Assembly: GCA_900541975.1 (NCBI GenBank)
Contig: UQLR01000011.1
Span: forward strand, 1-64,000
Length of the DNA: 64,000 nt
Source: an uncultured Oscillospiraceae bacterium
GTDB taxonomy: Bacteria; Bacillota; Clostridia; Oscillospirales; Acutalibacteraceae
Direction of reading: 5' to 3'
Part shown: piece by piece, positions 9,768 through 17,842 of the stretch
Position numbering within the stretch: the first letter of the stretch is position 1
Layout: each line of letters starts with the position of its first letter
Translations under genes and position numbers: made by a program
Notes under the pieces: generated by a model
The model's database searches: none
What the model was told of the DNA's origin: nothing
The model's input: only the letters and a program-made list of their open reading frames with translations

Positions 9768-10027
9768 GATGTACCGTTTTACCCTGTAAAGCGAGATGTA
9801 CTTCATAGTCGGAAAAAGCTGTGACAGTACACTTTTACATCAAATTTACATCATTTGGTGCAAGAAAGTGTGCAGAGGCGGAAAATCGCATAATGAACGG
9901 AATAAATAGGCAGTTCCTTAATGGGATTGCCCATTTGCCAAATAAGTTACAGGTAAAAGAAAATGGAATATATTTGATATATTGTGCAACAAAGCACTTT
10001 ATATAATCGCAGGATAAAAACGCAATG
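9768..10027. other. Left junction of the genomic island, no gene found
   Basis: The stretch after lysS has no supportable gene; the short open frames lack ribosome sites and family features. A short string CATCATTTGGTG occurs here near 9850 and again near 10030 in front of yjdF, so part of this spacer may be a decayed copy of the yjdF leader. Confidence 0.35.
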
Positions 10028-10146
10028 CACATCATTTGGTGTGTTAGAGCTGGTAGGTAGCCCAGCCGTCTGATAATGTTTCAGGTAAGTAACCTTCCCC
10101 TCCGGGTTGTCCATTTCTGCGAAATACATTTTAGGAGGGTTTCGTT
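10028..10146 (+). promoter_or_regulatory. Probable yjdF riboswitch (azaaromatic-responsive RNA)
   Basis: The leader lies directly upstream of a yjdF homologue, the gene that defines the yjdF RNA motif. Visible structure includes a stem GCTGG/CCAGC (10049-10053 with 10062-10066). There is also an anti-Shine-Dalgarno string CCCTCC (10098-10103), exactly complementary to the ribosome site GGAGGG (10134-10139), 7 nt before the ATG at 10147. Known yjdF RNAs control translation initiation in response to azaaromatic compounds. I have not aligned the full motif, so the call rests on context plus the sequestering pair. Confidence 0.6.
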
Positions 10147-10563
10147 ATGGGCGAAAGTATCGGAAAGCTGACAGTATATTTTGAAAACCCGTTTTGGGTT
10201 GGTGTATTTGAGCGTATAGAAGATGAAAAATTATCTGTATGCAAAGTTACATTCGGAGCAGAACCCAAAGATTATGAAGTGTTAGAGTTCGTTGTGAAAA
10301 ATTACAGTCAGCTCAAGTTCAGTCCGTCTGTTGATGTGAAAGTCAGAAAAGAAGCGAAAAATCCGAAGCGAATACAAAGACAAGCACGAAAACAATCTGC
10401 TCAGTCCGGTATCGGAACAAAATCGCAACAGGCATTGCAACAGCAGCGAGAAGAAAATAAACTGATAAGAAAAGCAATCAGTAGACGAAAGCGAGAAGCG
10501 GAAAAGCAACGCCAGTATGACTTAAAACAACAAAAACGAAAAGAAAAACACAAAGGGAGATAA
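10147..10563 (+). CDS. yjdF: YjdF family protein (DUF2992)
   Basis: 138 aa. The N-terminal two thirds match the YjdF family (KLTVYFENPFWVGVFERIED, then CKVTFGAEPKDYEVLEF and LKFSPSV). The C-terminal 60 residues are Lys/Arg/Gln-rich and likely coiled or nucleic-acid-binding, with no membrane segment. Biochemical function is unknown; the family is linked to response to toxic azaaromatics through its riboswitch. The start at 10147 has a strong GGAGGG site inside the presumed riboswitch. It sits at the left end of an island and ends 8 nt before a strong terminator. Confidence 0.88.
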   Translation: MGESIGKLTVYFENPFWVGVFERIEDEKLSVCKVTFGAEPKDYEVLEFVVKNYSQLKFSPSVDVKVRKEAKNPKRIQRQARKQSAQSGIGTKSQQALQQQREENKLIRKAISRRKREAEKQRQYDLKQQKRKEKHKGR

Positions 10564-10570
10564 ATCCCGA

Positions 10571-10609
10571 AAAGACTTTGAGACATATTACTTTCTCAAA
10601 GTCTTTTTT
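10571..10609 (+). terminator. Rho-independent terminator after yjdF
   Basis: A perfect 13-bp stem (10571-10583 with 10594-10606) with a 10-nt loop, followed by six T residues. It isolates yjdF from the downstream regulators. Confidence 0.9.
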
Positions 10610-10765
10610 ATCTTCATTCGCAAACTACAAAAAACTATTTTCAAACAAAATGCAATCACAAAGGGGATAGGGCGAACAGATCCCATGTTAATATGCGTTG
10701 CTTGTAGCAACGGCTTGTTTTGAATACAATAATGGTAACGACTGAAAGAAAGGTGGTTATCCATA

Positions 10766-11275
10766 ATGTTAAATGAAAATGTTAAATCTATCAGAAAGTC
10801 AAAAGGGCTTTCGCAGGAAGAACTCGCTATAAAACTAAATGTAGTGCGGCAAACAATTTCTAAATGGGAAAAAGGCTTGTCTGTTCCTGATTCCGATATG
10901 TTGATTTCCCTATCAGAAGCGTTAGAAACTCCTGTAAGCACTTTGCTTGGAGAAACGATTGATGAGCCAAAGCCGGATGATTTAAAAGTGATTTCCGAAA
11001 AGCTGGAGGTTATAAATCTCCAGCTCGCCAAAAGGAAAACAACGAGACGAAAGATATTTCATTGGGGTTTTATCTCATTGTGTGCGTTGATCGTAATTGC
11101 TTTTGCGGTTTTATCCGTGCTGAACAGTCCATATTTGGGGTGGGATTACAGTAAACCCGAAACCGCAGTTATGGGAGTAGGCTTTCACGCATTGGAGTGG
11201 CTGTTCGTCAGAGTAGCACCGATTCTCCTTATTGGAGCAGTTGTTGGAGCTGTTTTGACACGAGAGAAAAAGTAA
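10766..11275 (+). CDS. XRE-family regulator with C-terminal membrane segments
   Basis: 169 aa. Residues 4-60 form a Cro/CI-type helix-turn-helix (IRKSKGLSQEELAIKLNVVRQTISKWEKGLSVPDSDMLISL). After a short linker there are two hydrophobic segments (about 95-113 and 143-163), suggesting a membrane-tethered repressor. Such proteins are common in Firmicutes accessory regions. No target is evident; a second XRE gene follows 74 nt downstream. Confidence 0.85.
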   Translation: MLNENVKSIRKSKGLSQEELAIKLNVVRQTISKWEKGLSVPDSDMLISLSEALETPVSTLLGETIDEPKPDDLKVISEKLEVINLQLAKRKTTRRKIFHWGFISLCALIVIAFAVLSVLNSPYLGWDYSKPETAVMGVGFHALEWLFVRVAPILLIGAVVGAVLTREKK

Positions 11276-11349
11276 CCTGTATAAGCAACAGCGGGTTGCT
11301 TGCTTGTAGAATGTACACATATTATAATATTTACAAGGTGGTGATTTTA

Positions 11350-11799
11350 ATGGATACGAAAGATGTTATACTCGAATTGCGAACGAAAAAAGGTTTGTCA
11401 CAAGATGAACTTGCAGAAAAGCTCTATGTTACAAGGCAAGCGGTATCCCGTTGGGAAAACGGAGAAACAATTCCAAATACAGAAACCTTAAAACTGCTCT
11501 CTAAGTTTTTTGATGTTTCTATCAATACGCTTTTAGGTTCCCCAAGACAGCTTATTTGCCAATGCTGCGGTATGCCTCTTGATGATTCTTCTATCAGTAA
11601 AGAACTTGATGGGACATTCAATGAAGAATACTGCAAGTGGTGTTACACTGAAGGGAAATTCACATACGACAATATGGATGATTTGATTAACTTTTGTGCC
11701 GATCATATGGCAGATGAAAACTGGACTCCGGAACAGGTACGAGAATATATGGCGGCTATGTTGCCAAAATTGAATTATTGGAAGCGTTCAGATCAATAA
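11350..11799 (+). CDS. XRE-family regulator with C-terminal zinc ribbon
   Basis: 149 aa from the ATG at 11350, preceded by AAGGTGGTGA. The N-terminal helix-turn-helix (LRTKKGLSQDELAEKLYVTRQAVSRWENG) is followed from about residue 72 by a zinc-binding module CQCCGMP...EYCKWCYTEG, matching the putative zinc-ribbon family that ends WTPEQVREYMAAMLPKLNYWK. Likely a DNA-binding sensor. Target unknown; the position suggests cargo of the island. Confidence 0.85.
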   Translation: MDTKDVILELRTKKGLSQDELAEKLYVTRQAVSRWENGETIPNTETLKLLSKFFDVSINTLLGSPRQLICQCCGMPLDDSSISKELDGTFNEEYCKWCYTEGKFTYDNMDDLINFCADHMADENWTPEQVREYMAAMLPKLNYWKRSDQ

Positions 11800-11824
11800 A
11801 CCGACAGAGCTAATTTTATATTGT

Positions 11825-11867
11825 AGTCGTTTGAAAAGGATTTATCCTTTTTCAGACGACTTTTTAT
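11825..11867 (+). terminator. Rho-independent terminator
   Basis: Near-perfect stem of about 16 bp (11825-11840 with 11845-11861) with one bulge and a 4-nt loop, followed by a T-rich run. Confidence 0.85.
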
Positions 11868-11943
11868 TTTAAGTAGATTCGCAAACTACGAAAAAAGCTC
11901 TTTCCAAATATAATGTAATCACAGAGGAAGGAGGGGATTTGAT

Positions 11944-12572
11944 ATGAGTAATCTTTTATCAGAGGTACACCCTGAGCTTGTTTCGGAATGGTCGGATAAA
12001 AATCTGCTGCTTACACCGGACAAGATAACTTTTGGATCAAACAAAAAGGCATGGTGAAAAGGTATTTGCGGTTACGAGTGGCAGATAAGTGTAAAGGTGC
12101 GCTCAAAGGGTAAGAAAACCCTATATGCTCAGAAGCAAGGGGAGTAGAGGGTATCAATAATTTAGCCACGATAAAGCCCTTACTGGCGCAAAAATGGTCG
12201 GCAAAAAAATGGAAGTCTACTGCGGTTTCTGTTGCTTCCCACAAGAAAATAATATGGCAATGCAGGTACGGACACGAGAGAGAGGCGACTGTTATAAGCA
12301 GAGCAATAAATGGAACAGGCGTTTTTTACTGTCAACTTTGTTCTGACAGATGTGTTAAAAATAAGGAAGCACATCATTGGGAAGAGAGACCTGAAAATGA
12401 CAGACAGAAAGATTTATTCGATCCTGCCCCAAATACTATTTCAGAAACGAGCTACAGCTCGGCGTTGTGTGATGTTTCAAACGATAATGGGTCTGTGAGA
12501 ACGGCCGGCAAGTTATTGAAGCGTAAGGCTTTATCTTTTCATCAACGGATATTTAATTTGTTAGTTTTGTAG
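11944..12572 (+). pseudogene. Decayed treble-clef zinc-ribbon protein (DUF4379-like)
   Basis: The first frame starts at 11944 after GGAAGGAGGG and reads HPELVSEWSDKN...ITFGSNKKAW, the classic start of the repeated zinc-ribbon family. It hits TGA where the family has Trp (AW-stop-KGICGYEWQISVK). Further stops and a frameshift follow. From 12174 another frame reads KPLLAQKWSAKKWKS, then IIWQCRYGHEREATV and GVFYCQLC, a second ribbon module, open to TAG at 12572. The gene has at least one nonsense mutation and one frameshift. Intact relatives often sit beside restriction or other defence genes in mobile elements. Confidence 0.75.
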
Positions 12573-12735
12573 CTCAAAACGTCCTTTTTTCTATCTTTTA
12601 TTATGGTTTGATAATATCTCATTGTGCTTGCTACAATTTTTATGACAAGTGTTTAACCTTTATCAGTCGGTTTCTGCAACTAAACTGTAAGCAGGTTGTT
12701 TTTATTCGTCATTTTTTTAAATTATAACACTAATA

Positions 12736-12751
12736 TTGTGAACATTCACAA
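12736..12751. promoter_or_regulatory. Perfect inverted repeat upstream of the cluster promoter
   Basis: TTGTGAA-CA-TTCACAA, two 7-nt arms around a 2-nt centre, ending 25 nt before the -35 box at 12777. Size and position suit a dimeric regulator, acting as activator or distal operator. Neither nearby XRE protein can be assigned to it from sequence alone. Confidence 0.55.
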
Positions 12752-12776
12752 AAAATCGATAAAATTAATCTTTTTG

Positions 12777-12805
12777 TTGACATACATATATAATTTTGAT
12801 ATATT
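12777..12805 (+). promoter_or_regulatory. Promoter of the biosynthetic operon
   Basis: TTGACA (12777-12782), 17-nt spacer, TATATT (12800-12805) in very AT-rich DNA, about 60 nt before the first start codon. No other convincing promoter is seen inside the following 13 kb, where genes overlap or are closely spaced. The rest of the 12573-12867 gap is AT-rich and otherwise empty. Confidence 0.75.
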
Positions 12806-12867
12806 TTTAATATATTATAAATGTAATAAACAGGTATTTTGTCAAATTAAAAGGAATGGTAATAGAA

Positions 12868-13503
12868 ATGGAAATCGTTAATAGAAAGAAATTTCATGTA
12901 AACACAGCTATTCATTCTAAAAATATACCGTTCTTATGGCAAGAACTCGATTGTAGAACCCGGCCGATAGCCATTGCTTTTTCTGCTTTTAACGAAGATT
13001 TTTTAGATTTATTTCTTTTATGGGAATCCTACAGTAAGTTTTACCTCATTGATCAGATGGGCAATATACTGGATAATACTTTTGTGGATTTTTACACAAA
13101 AACACTAAAAGATATATTTGGCGTTTCTTTTAAGATTGAATATGTTCAACCGAACGATGACCTGAACGAAGAAATAATGAAAAATATTGATGATAAAAAA
13201 ATAGTGGTTCTGCCAGTCGATCTGTATTTACTGCCATATGCGGCAGATTATAAGATAAATCATCAGCAGCATTATATCATTTTGAAAGGATATGATTCGG
13301 AGAGGGACTTGTATTATGTTCTGGACAATATGCAATTAGAATCCGGTGCAACCAGGTATGAAAATTTTAAAATGCTTTACAGTGAAGTGGATAAGCTGAA
13401 TTCATGCTATTGCGATCATTTTATTGGAGGCGGTAAAAAATATTTTTATGTTTATACTAATAAAAATAAACTAATAGGAGGGTCATTATGGACAACGAAA
13501 TGA
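12868..13503 (+). CDS. BtrH-like (C39-fold) protein lacking the nucleophile Cys
   Basis: 211 aa from the ATG at 12868 (12856 is possible but leaves no ribosome-site spacing). The pattern resembles BtrH-type acyltransferases: an N-terminal segment (HVNTAIHS, residues 10-17), a central (V/I)xPVDLYLLPY stretch, then QHYIILKGYD (134-143) with His135 and VLDN (151-154). BtrH moves an acyl group from a carrier protein to an aminoglycoside. Where the relative at 16315 has Cys19 (YTNC), this protein has Thr13 (HVNT), so it is probably inactive by itself. It could be a scaffold or a partner of the second copy. It overlaps the next gene by 16 nt. Confidence 0.6.
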   Translation: MEIVNRKKFHVNTAIHSKNIPFLWQELDCRTRPIAIAFSAFNEDFLDLFLLWESYSKFYLIDQMGNILDNTFVDFYTKTLKDIFGVSFKIEYVQPNDDLNEEIMKNIDDKKIVVLPVDLYLLPYAADYKINHQQHYIILKGYDSERDLYYVLDNMQLESGATRYENFKMLYSEVDKLNSCYCDHFIGGGKKYFYVYTNKNKLIGGSLWTTK

Positions 13504-13781
13504 TTGCAAGGTGTGGTACGTACTGTGGTATATGCGTATGGAAAGATAAAATCAACTGCCTGGGCTGTAAAGGGCAAAAAGGTAATATGTTTTATGGCGA
13601 ATGCGACAAAGCCGTTTGTTGTATCAGCAAAGGTTATGAACATTGCGGCTTATGTCCCGATATGCCCTGTGAGAAGCTGATCGATTTGTTTAACGATCCC
13701 GAGCATGGCGACAAGGGAGCCCGGCTGCATAATTTACGAAACTGGGCTGTAGGAAACTATATTTATGAAAAACTGCGTTAA
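13488..13781 (+). CDS. DUF3795 cysteine-rich small protein
   Basis: 97 aa with 12 Cys. The order CGTYCGICVW, CLGCKG, CCISKGYEHCGLCPDMPCEKL matches the DUF3795 family, thought to bind metal. The start has an AGGAGG site overlapping the upstream gene. Function in the cluster is unknown; stand-alone DUF3795 genes are widespread in Clostridia, so it may be a passenger. Confidence 0.75.
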   Translation: MDNEMIARCGTYCGICVWKDKINCLGCKGQKGNMFYGECDKAVCCISKGYEHCGLCPDMPCEKLIDLFNDPEHGDKGARLHNLRNWAVGNYIYEKLR

Positions 13782-13814
13782 TTAAAATATACATAATTAT
13801 ATGAGGATTATCTT

Positions 13815-15191
13815 ATGAGAAAGCTTTTGATTCCAATTTTTGAAGGAATAAATTATCAGTTGCTGCAAGAGTGGATGAACGCAGGTTATCTTCCCAACTT
13901 TAAACGTTTGTCAAAAGAAGGGCATTTGGACAAGCTGCAATGTACACGAATTCCCTATGAACCGGCCGGGCTGGTTTCAGCTTTTTCAGGTATGAGGGAT
14001 AGGGAGCATGGTATTCTGGCATATTTTCATGTGCATAACGAAGATTATATGCCTGTAGTTTGGAAATCCGATCAGATAAAGGAACATTTTTTTTGGAATT
14101 TCAATGAATTTAAAGATTATAAAATTGGAGTTATCAATGTGTTTGGGACGGACCCGGTTTATCCGATTAATGGGGTAATGGTCAGTTATGCAATGAGAAA
14201 AAGCCTGCACTATACCTATCCCTCAAATTTGTTATATGAATTGAGCAGAAAAAACGCGCTGTGCGTCCAGGATACTGCAGTCATTTATAATCCCGGCTAT
14301 ACCAAAGATTCCTTTTTCCATGGAGTTGAAAAAATAGAGGATTTGAGACATCGCACGTGTAAGGAGATGTTAAAAGAAGATCTGGACATCCTTATTGTAA
14401 ATTATACCCTAATAGAACGGGTCAGTCACTTTTATTTTGGAGAGATACATCAGGACTGCCCTCTGCAAGAGAAAGCCGTCTTTCAGGCATATGTGAAATG
14501 CGATAAGATACTGGGGGATCTGATGGAGAAAGTCTACACGAAAAACGTAGATTTGATGTTTTTCTCGGAAGTTGGATTCGACACCCATAAAACGTTTGTA
14601 CCCGTTAACGATTATTTAGCCGAATGCGGATTATTCTCTTATAATACGGACTCTAAAATGCCAGCATATGCCCGCAGTACAGCTTTTGAGTCTGTACAGG
14701 GGTCAAACGGTGTGAATATTAATCGCAAATCTTTTTACCAGGATGGAACAGTATCCGATAATGAGTACGATCAAGTCCTGAAACATACGATCGACTGCTT
14801 AAAGAAAATGCCCAATCCCTTTTGCGACCAGCCAATGTTTGCAAGTGTATTACCGGGGAAAAGCGTATATGAAGGAGACCAGATCCCAGATATTTTGCTG
14901 CAACCTTACGACTGGCAGTATTTATTTTTCGGTGATACATATTGGGGCAACTATATTCACAGAAATTGCCAGACAGGCTGGCACAGAGACGTCAGCGCGT
15001 TTGGAATGCTTGGACCCCATGTGGGAAAGCTTCGGGATGGAATCTGTTCAGTGGAGGATATCCTTCCCACAATTTACAGTATTCTGAATATAAAAAATGA
15101 CAGAAATTTCTCTGGTCAAAGTATCATAAAAGGAGCGCCTTATGATGATAAGTCTGCAAACAGCTCAAACATATTATCAAAAACTATATAA
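13815..15191 (+). CDS. Divergent AlkP-superfamily phosphohydrolase, probable pseudoenzyme
   Basis: 458 aa. The overall layout is that of the predicted AlkP/type I phosphodiesterase family: G.LPNFKRL near residue 25, SAFSGMRDREHGI (55-67), an xRxxHFY segment (202-207), S-x-x-G-F (251-255), GWHRD (388-392) and EDILPTIYSIL (414-424). Metal and nucleophile positions are altered. Compared with the relative at 24837, D9 becomes E10 and T48 becomes E49. The usual D-x-x-x-H is E201-x-x-x-H205, and S-D-H-G is S251-E-V-G254. His390 is kept. It may be inactive or use different chemistry. The overlap with the next gene is 50 nt. Confidence 0.65.
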   Translation: MRKLLIPIFEGINYQLLQEWMNAGYLPNFKRLSKEGHLDKLQCTRIPYEPAGLVSAFSGMRDREHGILAYFHVHNEDYMPVVWKSDQIKEHFFWNFNEFKDYKIGVINVFGTDPVYPINGVMVSYAMRKSLHYTYPSNLLYELSRKNALCVQDTAVIYNPGYTKDSFFHGVEKIEDLRHRTCKEMLKEDLDILIVNYTLIERVSHFYFGEIHQDCPLQEKAVFQAYVKCDKILGDLMEKVYTKNVDLMFFSEVGFDTHKTFVPVNDYLAECGLFSYNTDSKMPAYARSTAFESVQGSNGVNINRKSFYQDGTVSDNEYDQVLKHTIDCLKKMPNPFCDQPMFASVLPGKSVYEGDQIPDILLQPYDWQYLFFGDTYWGNYIHRNCQTGWHRDVSAFGMLGPHVGKLRDGICSVEDILPTIYSILNIKNDRNFSGQSIIKGAPYDDKSANSSNILSKTI

Positions 15192-16278
15192 AACGATTCC
15201 AAATGATACAACGCTAAGCCTGGCAGGTGTGGGGGAAGCCCTATGCAAAGTAACGGACGGATGCAGACTGGAAGAAGCCTTTCATACGGATCTTTCGTTT
15301 GCGGCCACTGTTGCTCTGCTTAGATATATGCTGGAAGATGATCTTCTCGACCGTTTGGCTTTAAAAAATGAATGCAGGGCAGCTGTTCTTCCGGATAAAG
15401 ATAAGGCCGGAGATATGTGTCATTTTGCTTCCTATGACTTGATTAATACAAAAATCAACAGGAAAAATTTTTCAAAGGCTTATGACCTTATACAAGCTCG
15501 CGAATATGAAGCAAATGAAGAGTTTTTTCAGTCGTTTAATACGTTTAAAAGCCTGATAAAAAGATTTTGTTTTATGGAAAAATATCGCGACACACTCGAT
15601 AAATCGGTTATTTTTATTGGTGACGACGAGCTTTTTAGCCTGTTTTATGCACTCAACGGCAGAGCCAAAAAAATTGCAGTTGTAGATATCGATGACAGAA
15701 TATTAAAGTATATACGTAAAATAAGCGAGCGGTACCAGCTTGGTATCGAAACCTATTGCGTAAATATTTTGGAAGAATTTCCAAATTGTTTAAAAAACAA
15801 ATTTGACGTCTTTTTTGCAAGCGGATTAAAGGATTACGATGGCCTGGTCGCATTTTTGCTTGCCGGACTGGTTTCCCTGCGTGAAGATAAAGACAGCACG
15901 GGGTATATTGCATATTACAATTATGCAGGGCAGTTGAGTGATTCCTCCGAAAAGCCGCCGTTAAATTTTAGATTTCAAAAATATCTGACAAATATTAACT
16001 TTTATATTCAATATTGTATTCCGTGTGATGAAATGGTTATTCCACGCCCTACAATCGATCGCATTGTCAGAATGCTGTTGGAAGAAGAGGACACAAGCCT
16101 GTTTGAAATGTTTTCAAAATTAGCTGTAAATAATGTTCTTTCCGTTGATCCAGCATATCCATTTGTGGGAGTCAGCCCAATACAACTTGCCAGAATCAAA
16201 CCGGCCGGAAATTTTTATTCTATGGCTTCCAGAAGCCAAAAATTGTTGCAGAGCATAGCAAAAAGCACGAATACTTAG
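15142..16278 (+). CDS. BpsA-like (branched polyamine synthase family) protein with altered active-site loop
   Basis: 378 aa. A helical N-terminal domain (about 1-140) precedes a Rossmann core: VIFIGDDELFSLFYAL (156-171), VVDIDDRILKYI (180-191) and FDVFFASGLKDYDGLVAFLLAGL (221-243). The arrangement matches N4-bis(aminopropyl)spermidine synthases, an aminopropyltransferase family, where the last motif normally reads FDVF.TDPPYT. Here the DPP loop is replaced by ASGLKD, so polyamine synthase activity is doubtful; a different transfer or methyltransferase-like reaction is possible. An AAGGAG site supports the start inside the upstream gene. Polyamine synthase relatives in biosynthetic clusters are unusual. 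Confidence 0.5.
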   Translation: MMISLQTAQTYYQKLYKTIPNDTTLSLAGVGEALCKVTDGCRLEEAFHTDLSFAATVALLRYMLEDDLLDRLALKNECRAAVLPDKDKAGDMCHFASYDLINTKINRKNFSKAYDLIQAREYEANEEFFQSFNTFKSLIKRFCFMEKYRDTLDKSVIFIGDDELFSLFYALNGRAKKIAVVDIDDRILKYIRKISERYQLGIETYCVNILEEFPNCLKNKFDVFFASGLKDYDGLVAFLLAGLVSLREDKDSTGYIAYYNYAGQLSDSSEKPPLNFRFQKYLTNINFYIQYCIPCDEMVIPRPTIDRIVRMLLEEEDTSLFEMFSKLAVNNVLSVDPAYPFVGVSPIQLARIKPAGNFYSMASRSQKLLQSIAKSTNT

Positions 16279-16314
16279 CTTGTTTTCCACATTTAATCAA
16301 TAGAAATTGGGTGA

Positions 16315-17331
16315 ATGCTTACGGATAAAAAGATAACAATTGAACCTTTTACGGATTTTTATACAAATTGTTTTATGAACGGCATTTTTTCAATTTTGAC
16401 TTCTGTCGATAAGGAGTATCAGAAATTGACGTGTACCAACGATTACGAATATGCAATTGTTGAATGCGGAGATGATGAGAAGAAGGGCGAAAAAGCCCTA
16501 CGGGTCAGGTACCAGTTAAAATCTTATGCAAGGGCTTATTTTCATCTGTTTCAAAAAGAACTGCCGTGCAGAACTTTGGATGAATTTTTTCACAGTGAGA
16601 TTCCTATGGGGGAGCCTTACATGTTAAAAAGTGGGAACGCAGCTATCGCAGAGTTGAAACAGTTATTGGATCAGGGGAACTTTATTTACATAGCGACTGA
16701 TTTATATTATCTTGTTAAATCTAATATAATGTATTATCATAAAAGTCATTTGTCCCATTACACCTTACTGACCGGTTATGACGAGGGGGGAAGCCAATTT
16801 TATATTTTTGAAAACGGGGCCAAAGGCTATAACCGCTATGCAGTTGACCAACAGCAAATTTTGGACGCAATGACATATGCAAAACAAAAAATAAAGTGCT
16901 ACTATTTCCATATTCCTCAGCAGATTTTAATACCAGATATTTGCATAGAGGACATCAAAAAAAATGCAGAGTCAATTATTGCGTCCCTTGAGCAGCTTGG
17001 CCGGGAAAAGAATCTTTGGAAGTTCCCGATGGGAGACGCGGCATATAGAATTAATGCTGAAAATGCTTCAGCTGTTATGTACAGGCAGAAAGCAAACCAG
17101 ATTCTTTTTCAAAATTGTATTTCTTATTTAAATAAGGATGTTTTTATTAAATTAATGGCCAATTGCAATAGTCTGACAAAAAGCTGGGAATGGATGAAGA
17201 ATATGCTGTTAAAGGCTTATTTTTCTAAAAACAAAAGCATATACTCCATGCTTTGCCTGAAACGGCAAAAACTTTTTGAGATGGAGATAAATATGTGGGA
17301 ATTATTGATAAGAGGTGGATCAGGTCAATGA
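16315..17331 (+). CDS. BtrH-like (C39-fold) acyltransferase homologue with Cys-His pair
   Basis: 338 aa. Residues 12-30 (FTDFYTNCFMNGIFSIL) place Cys19 at the start of the first helix, as in papain-fold C39/BtrH_N proteins. SHLSHYTLLTGYDEG (144-158) supplies His148, and FEN (165-167) the third-position residue. BtrH transfers a carrier-protein-bound side chain onto the amino group of a 2-deoxystreptamine. Three carrier-protein genes follow directly; the first overlaps this stop codon as ATGA. The C-terminal 140 residues are helical and not recognised. Acyl transfer from these carriers is the simplest role, though substrate is unknown. Confidence 0.6.
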   Translation: MLTDKKITIEPFTDFYTNCFMNGIFSILTSVDKEYQKLTCTNDYEYAIVECGDDEKKGEKALRVRYQLKSYARAYFHLFQKELPCRTLDEFFHSEIPMGEPYMLKSGNAAIAELKQLLDQGNFIYIATDLYYLVKSNIMYYHKSHLSHYTLLTGYDEGGSQFYIFENGAKGYNRYAVDQQQILDAMTYAKQKIKCYYFHIPQQILIPDICIEDIKKNAESIIASLEQLGREKNLWKFPMGDAAYRINAENASAVMYRQKANQILFQNCISYLNKDVFIKLMANCNSLTKSWEWMKNMLLKAYFSKNKSIYSMLCLKRQKLFEMEINMWELLIRGGSGQ

Positions 17332-17585
17332 ATCGGGAGCAAATACAGGAAAAACTGAAAGCAATTTTAAAAGATATGTTGAATCTGGATCAGACTATTT
17401 TAGATGAGTTGACTCCGGACACAGATTTGATAGAAAAGCTTAATCTGTCTTCTATTGATGCCATTCAGCTGATCATCATTGTGGAAAGGGATTTTGGCAT
17501 AAGCATTGATGATGTGGATATTGGTAAGGAGCTTGTACAGACGCTTGAAACGTTGAGCAGCAAAATTATGGAGGTATCGCCATGA
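17328..17585 (+). CDS. Acyl carrier protein 1
   Basis: 85 aa, four-helix carrier layout with DTDLIEKLNLSSIDAIQLIII. Ser42 occupies the phosphopantetheine position, but the usual D-S-L reads S-S-I. Starts in an ATGA overlap (17328-17331) with the upstream gene and ends in another with carrier 2. Presumably holds an acyl intermediate for the ketosynthase or the BtrH-like proteins. Confidence 0.85.
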   Translation: MNREQIQEKLKAILKDMLNLDQTILDELTPDTDLIEKLNLSSIDAIQLIIIVERDFGISIDDVDIGKELVQTLETLSSKIMEVSP

Positions 17586-17842
17586 ATTTGCAGGATATTG
17601 AAATGAAAATGAGGGAACTGCTGGTGATTTCTCTGCATTTGGATAAGCTTCCTGCGGAAATTGTCGGTACAGATTTAATTACAGAACTCAGTATCAATTC
17701 AATCGACGCACTGGAAATATTCCTCAATTTGGAAAATACCTTTGGCTTTCAAATACCCGATGAGGATTTAGGAGCCGAATTGCTGCAATCTCTTCCATAT
17801 TGCTGTGAATATATCTATAACAAAGTATCAGGAATTAGGTGA
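17582..17842 (+). CDS. Acyl carrier protein 2
   Basis: 86 aa. Carrier fold with GTDLITELSINSIDALEIFLNLENTFG; Ser40 is the expected attachment site within N-S-I instead of D-S-L. Similar to carrier 1 (both have S-I-D-A after the helix turn), suggesting duplication. Coupled to both neighbours by 4-nt overlaps. Confidence 0.85.
   Translation: MNLQDIEMKMRELLVISLHLDKLPAEIVGTDLITELSINSIDALEIFLNLENTFGFQIPDEDLGAELLQSLPYCCEYIYNKVSGIR

Noticed and set aside
9821..10006. Possible small gene between lysS and yjdF
   Set aside because: No ribosome-binding site and no family pattern; more likely decayed leader or junction DNA.
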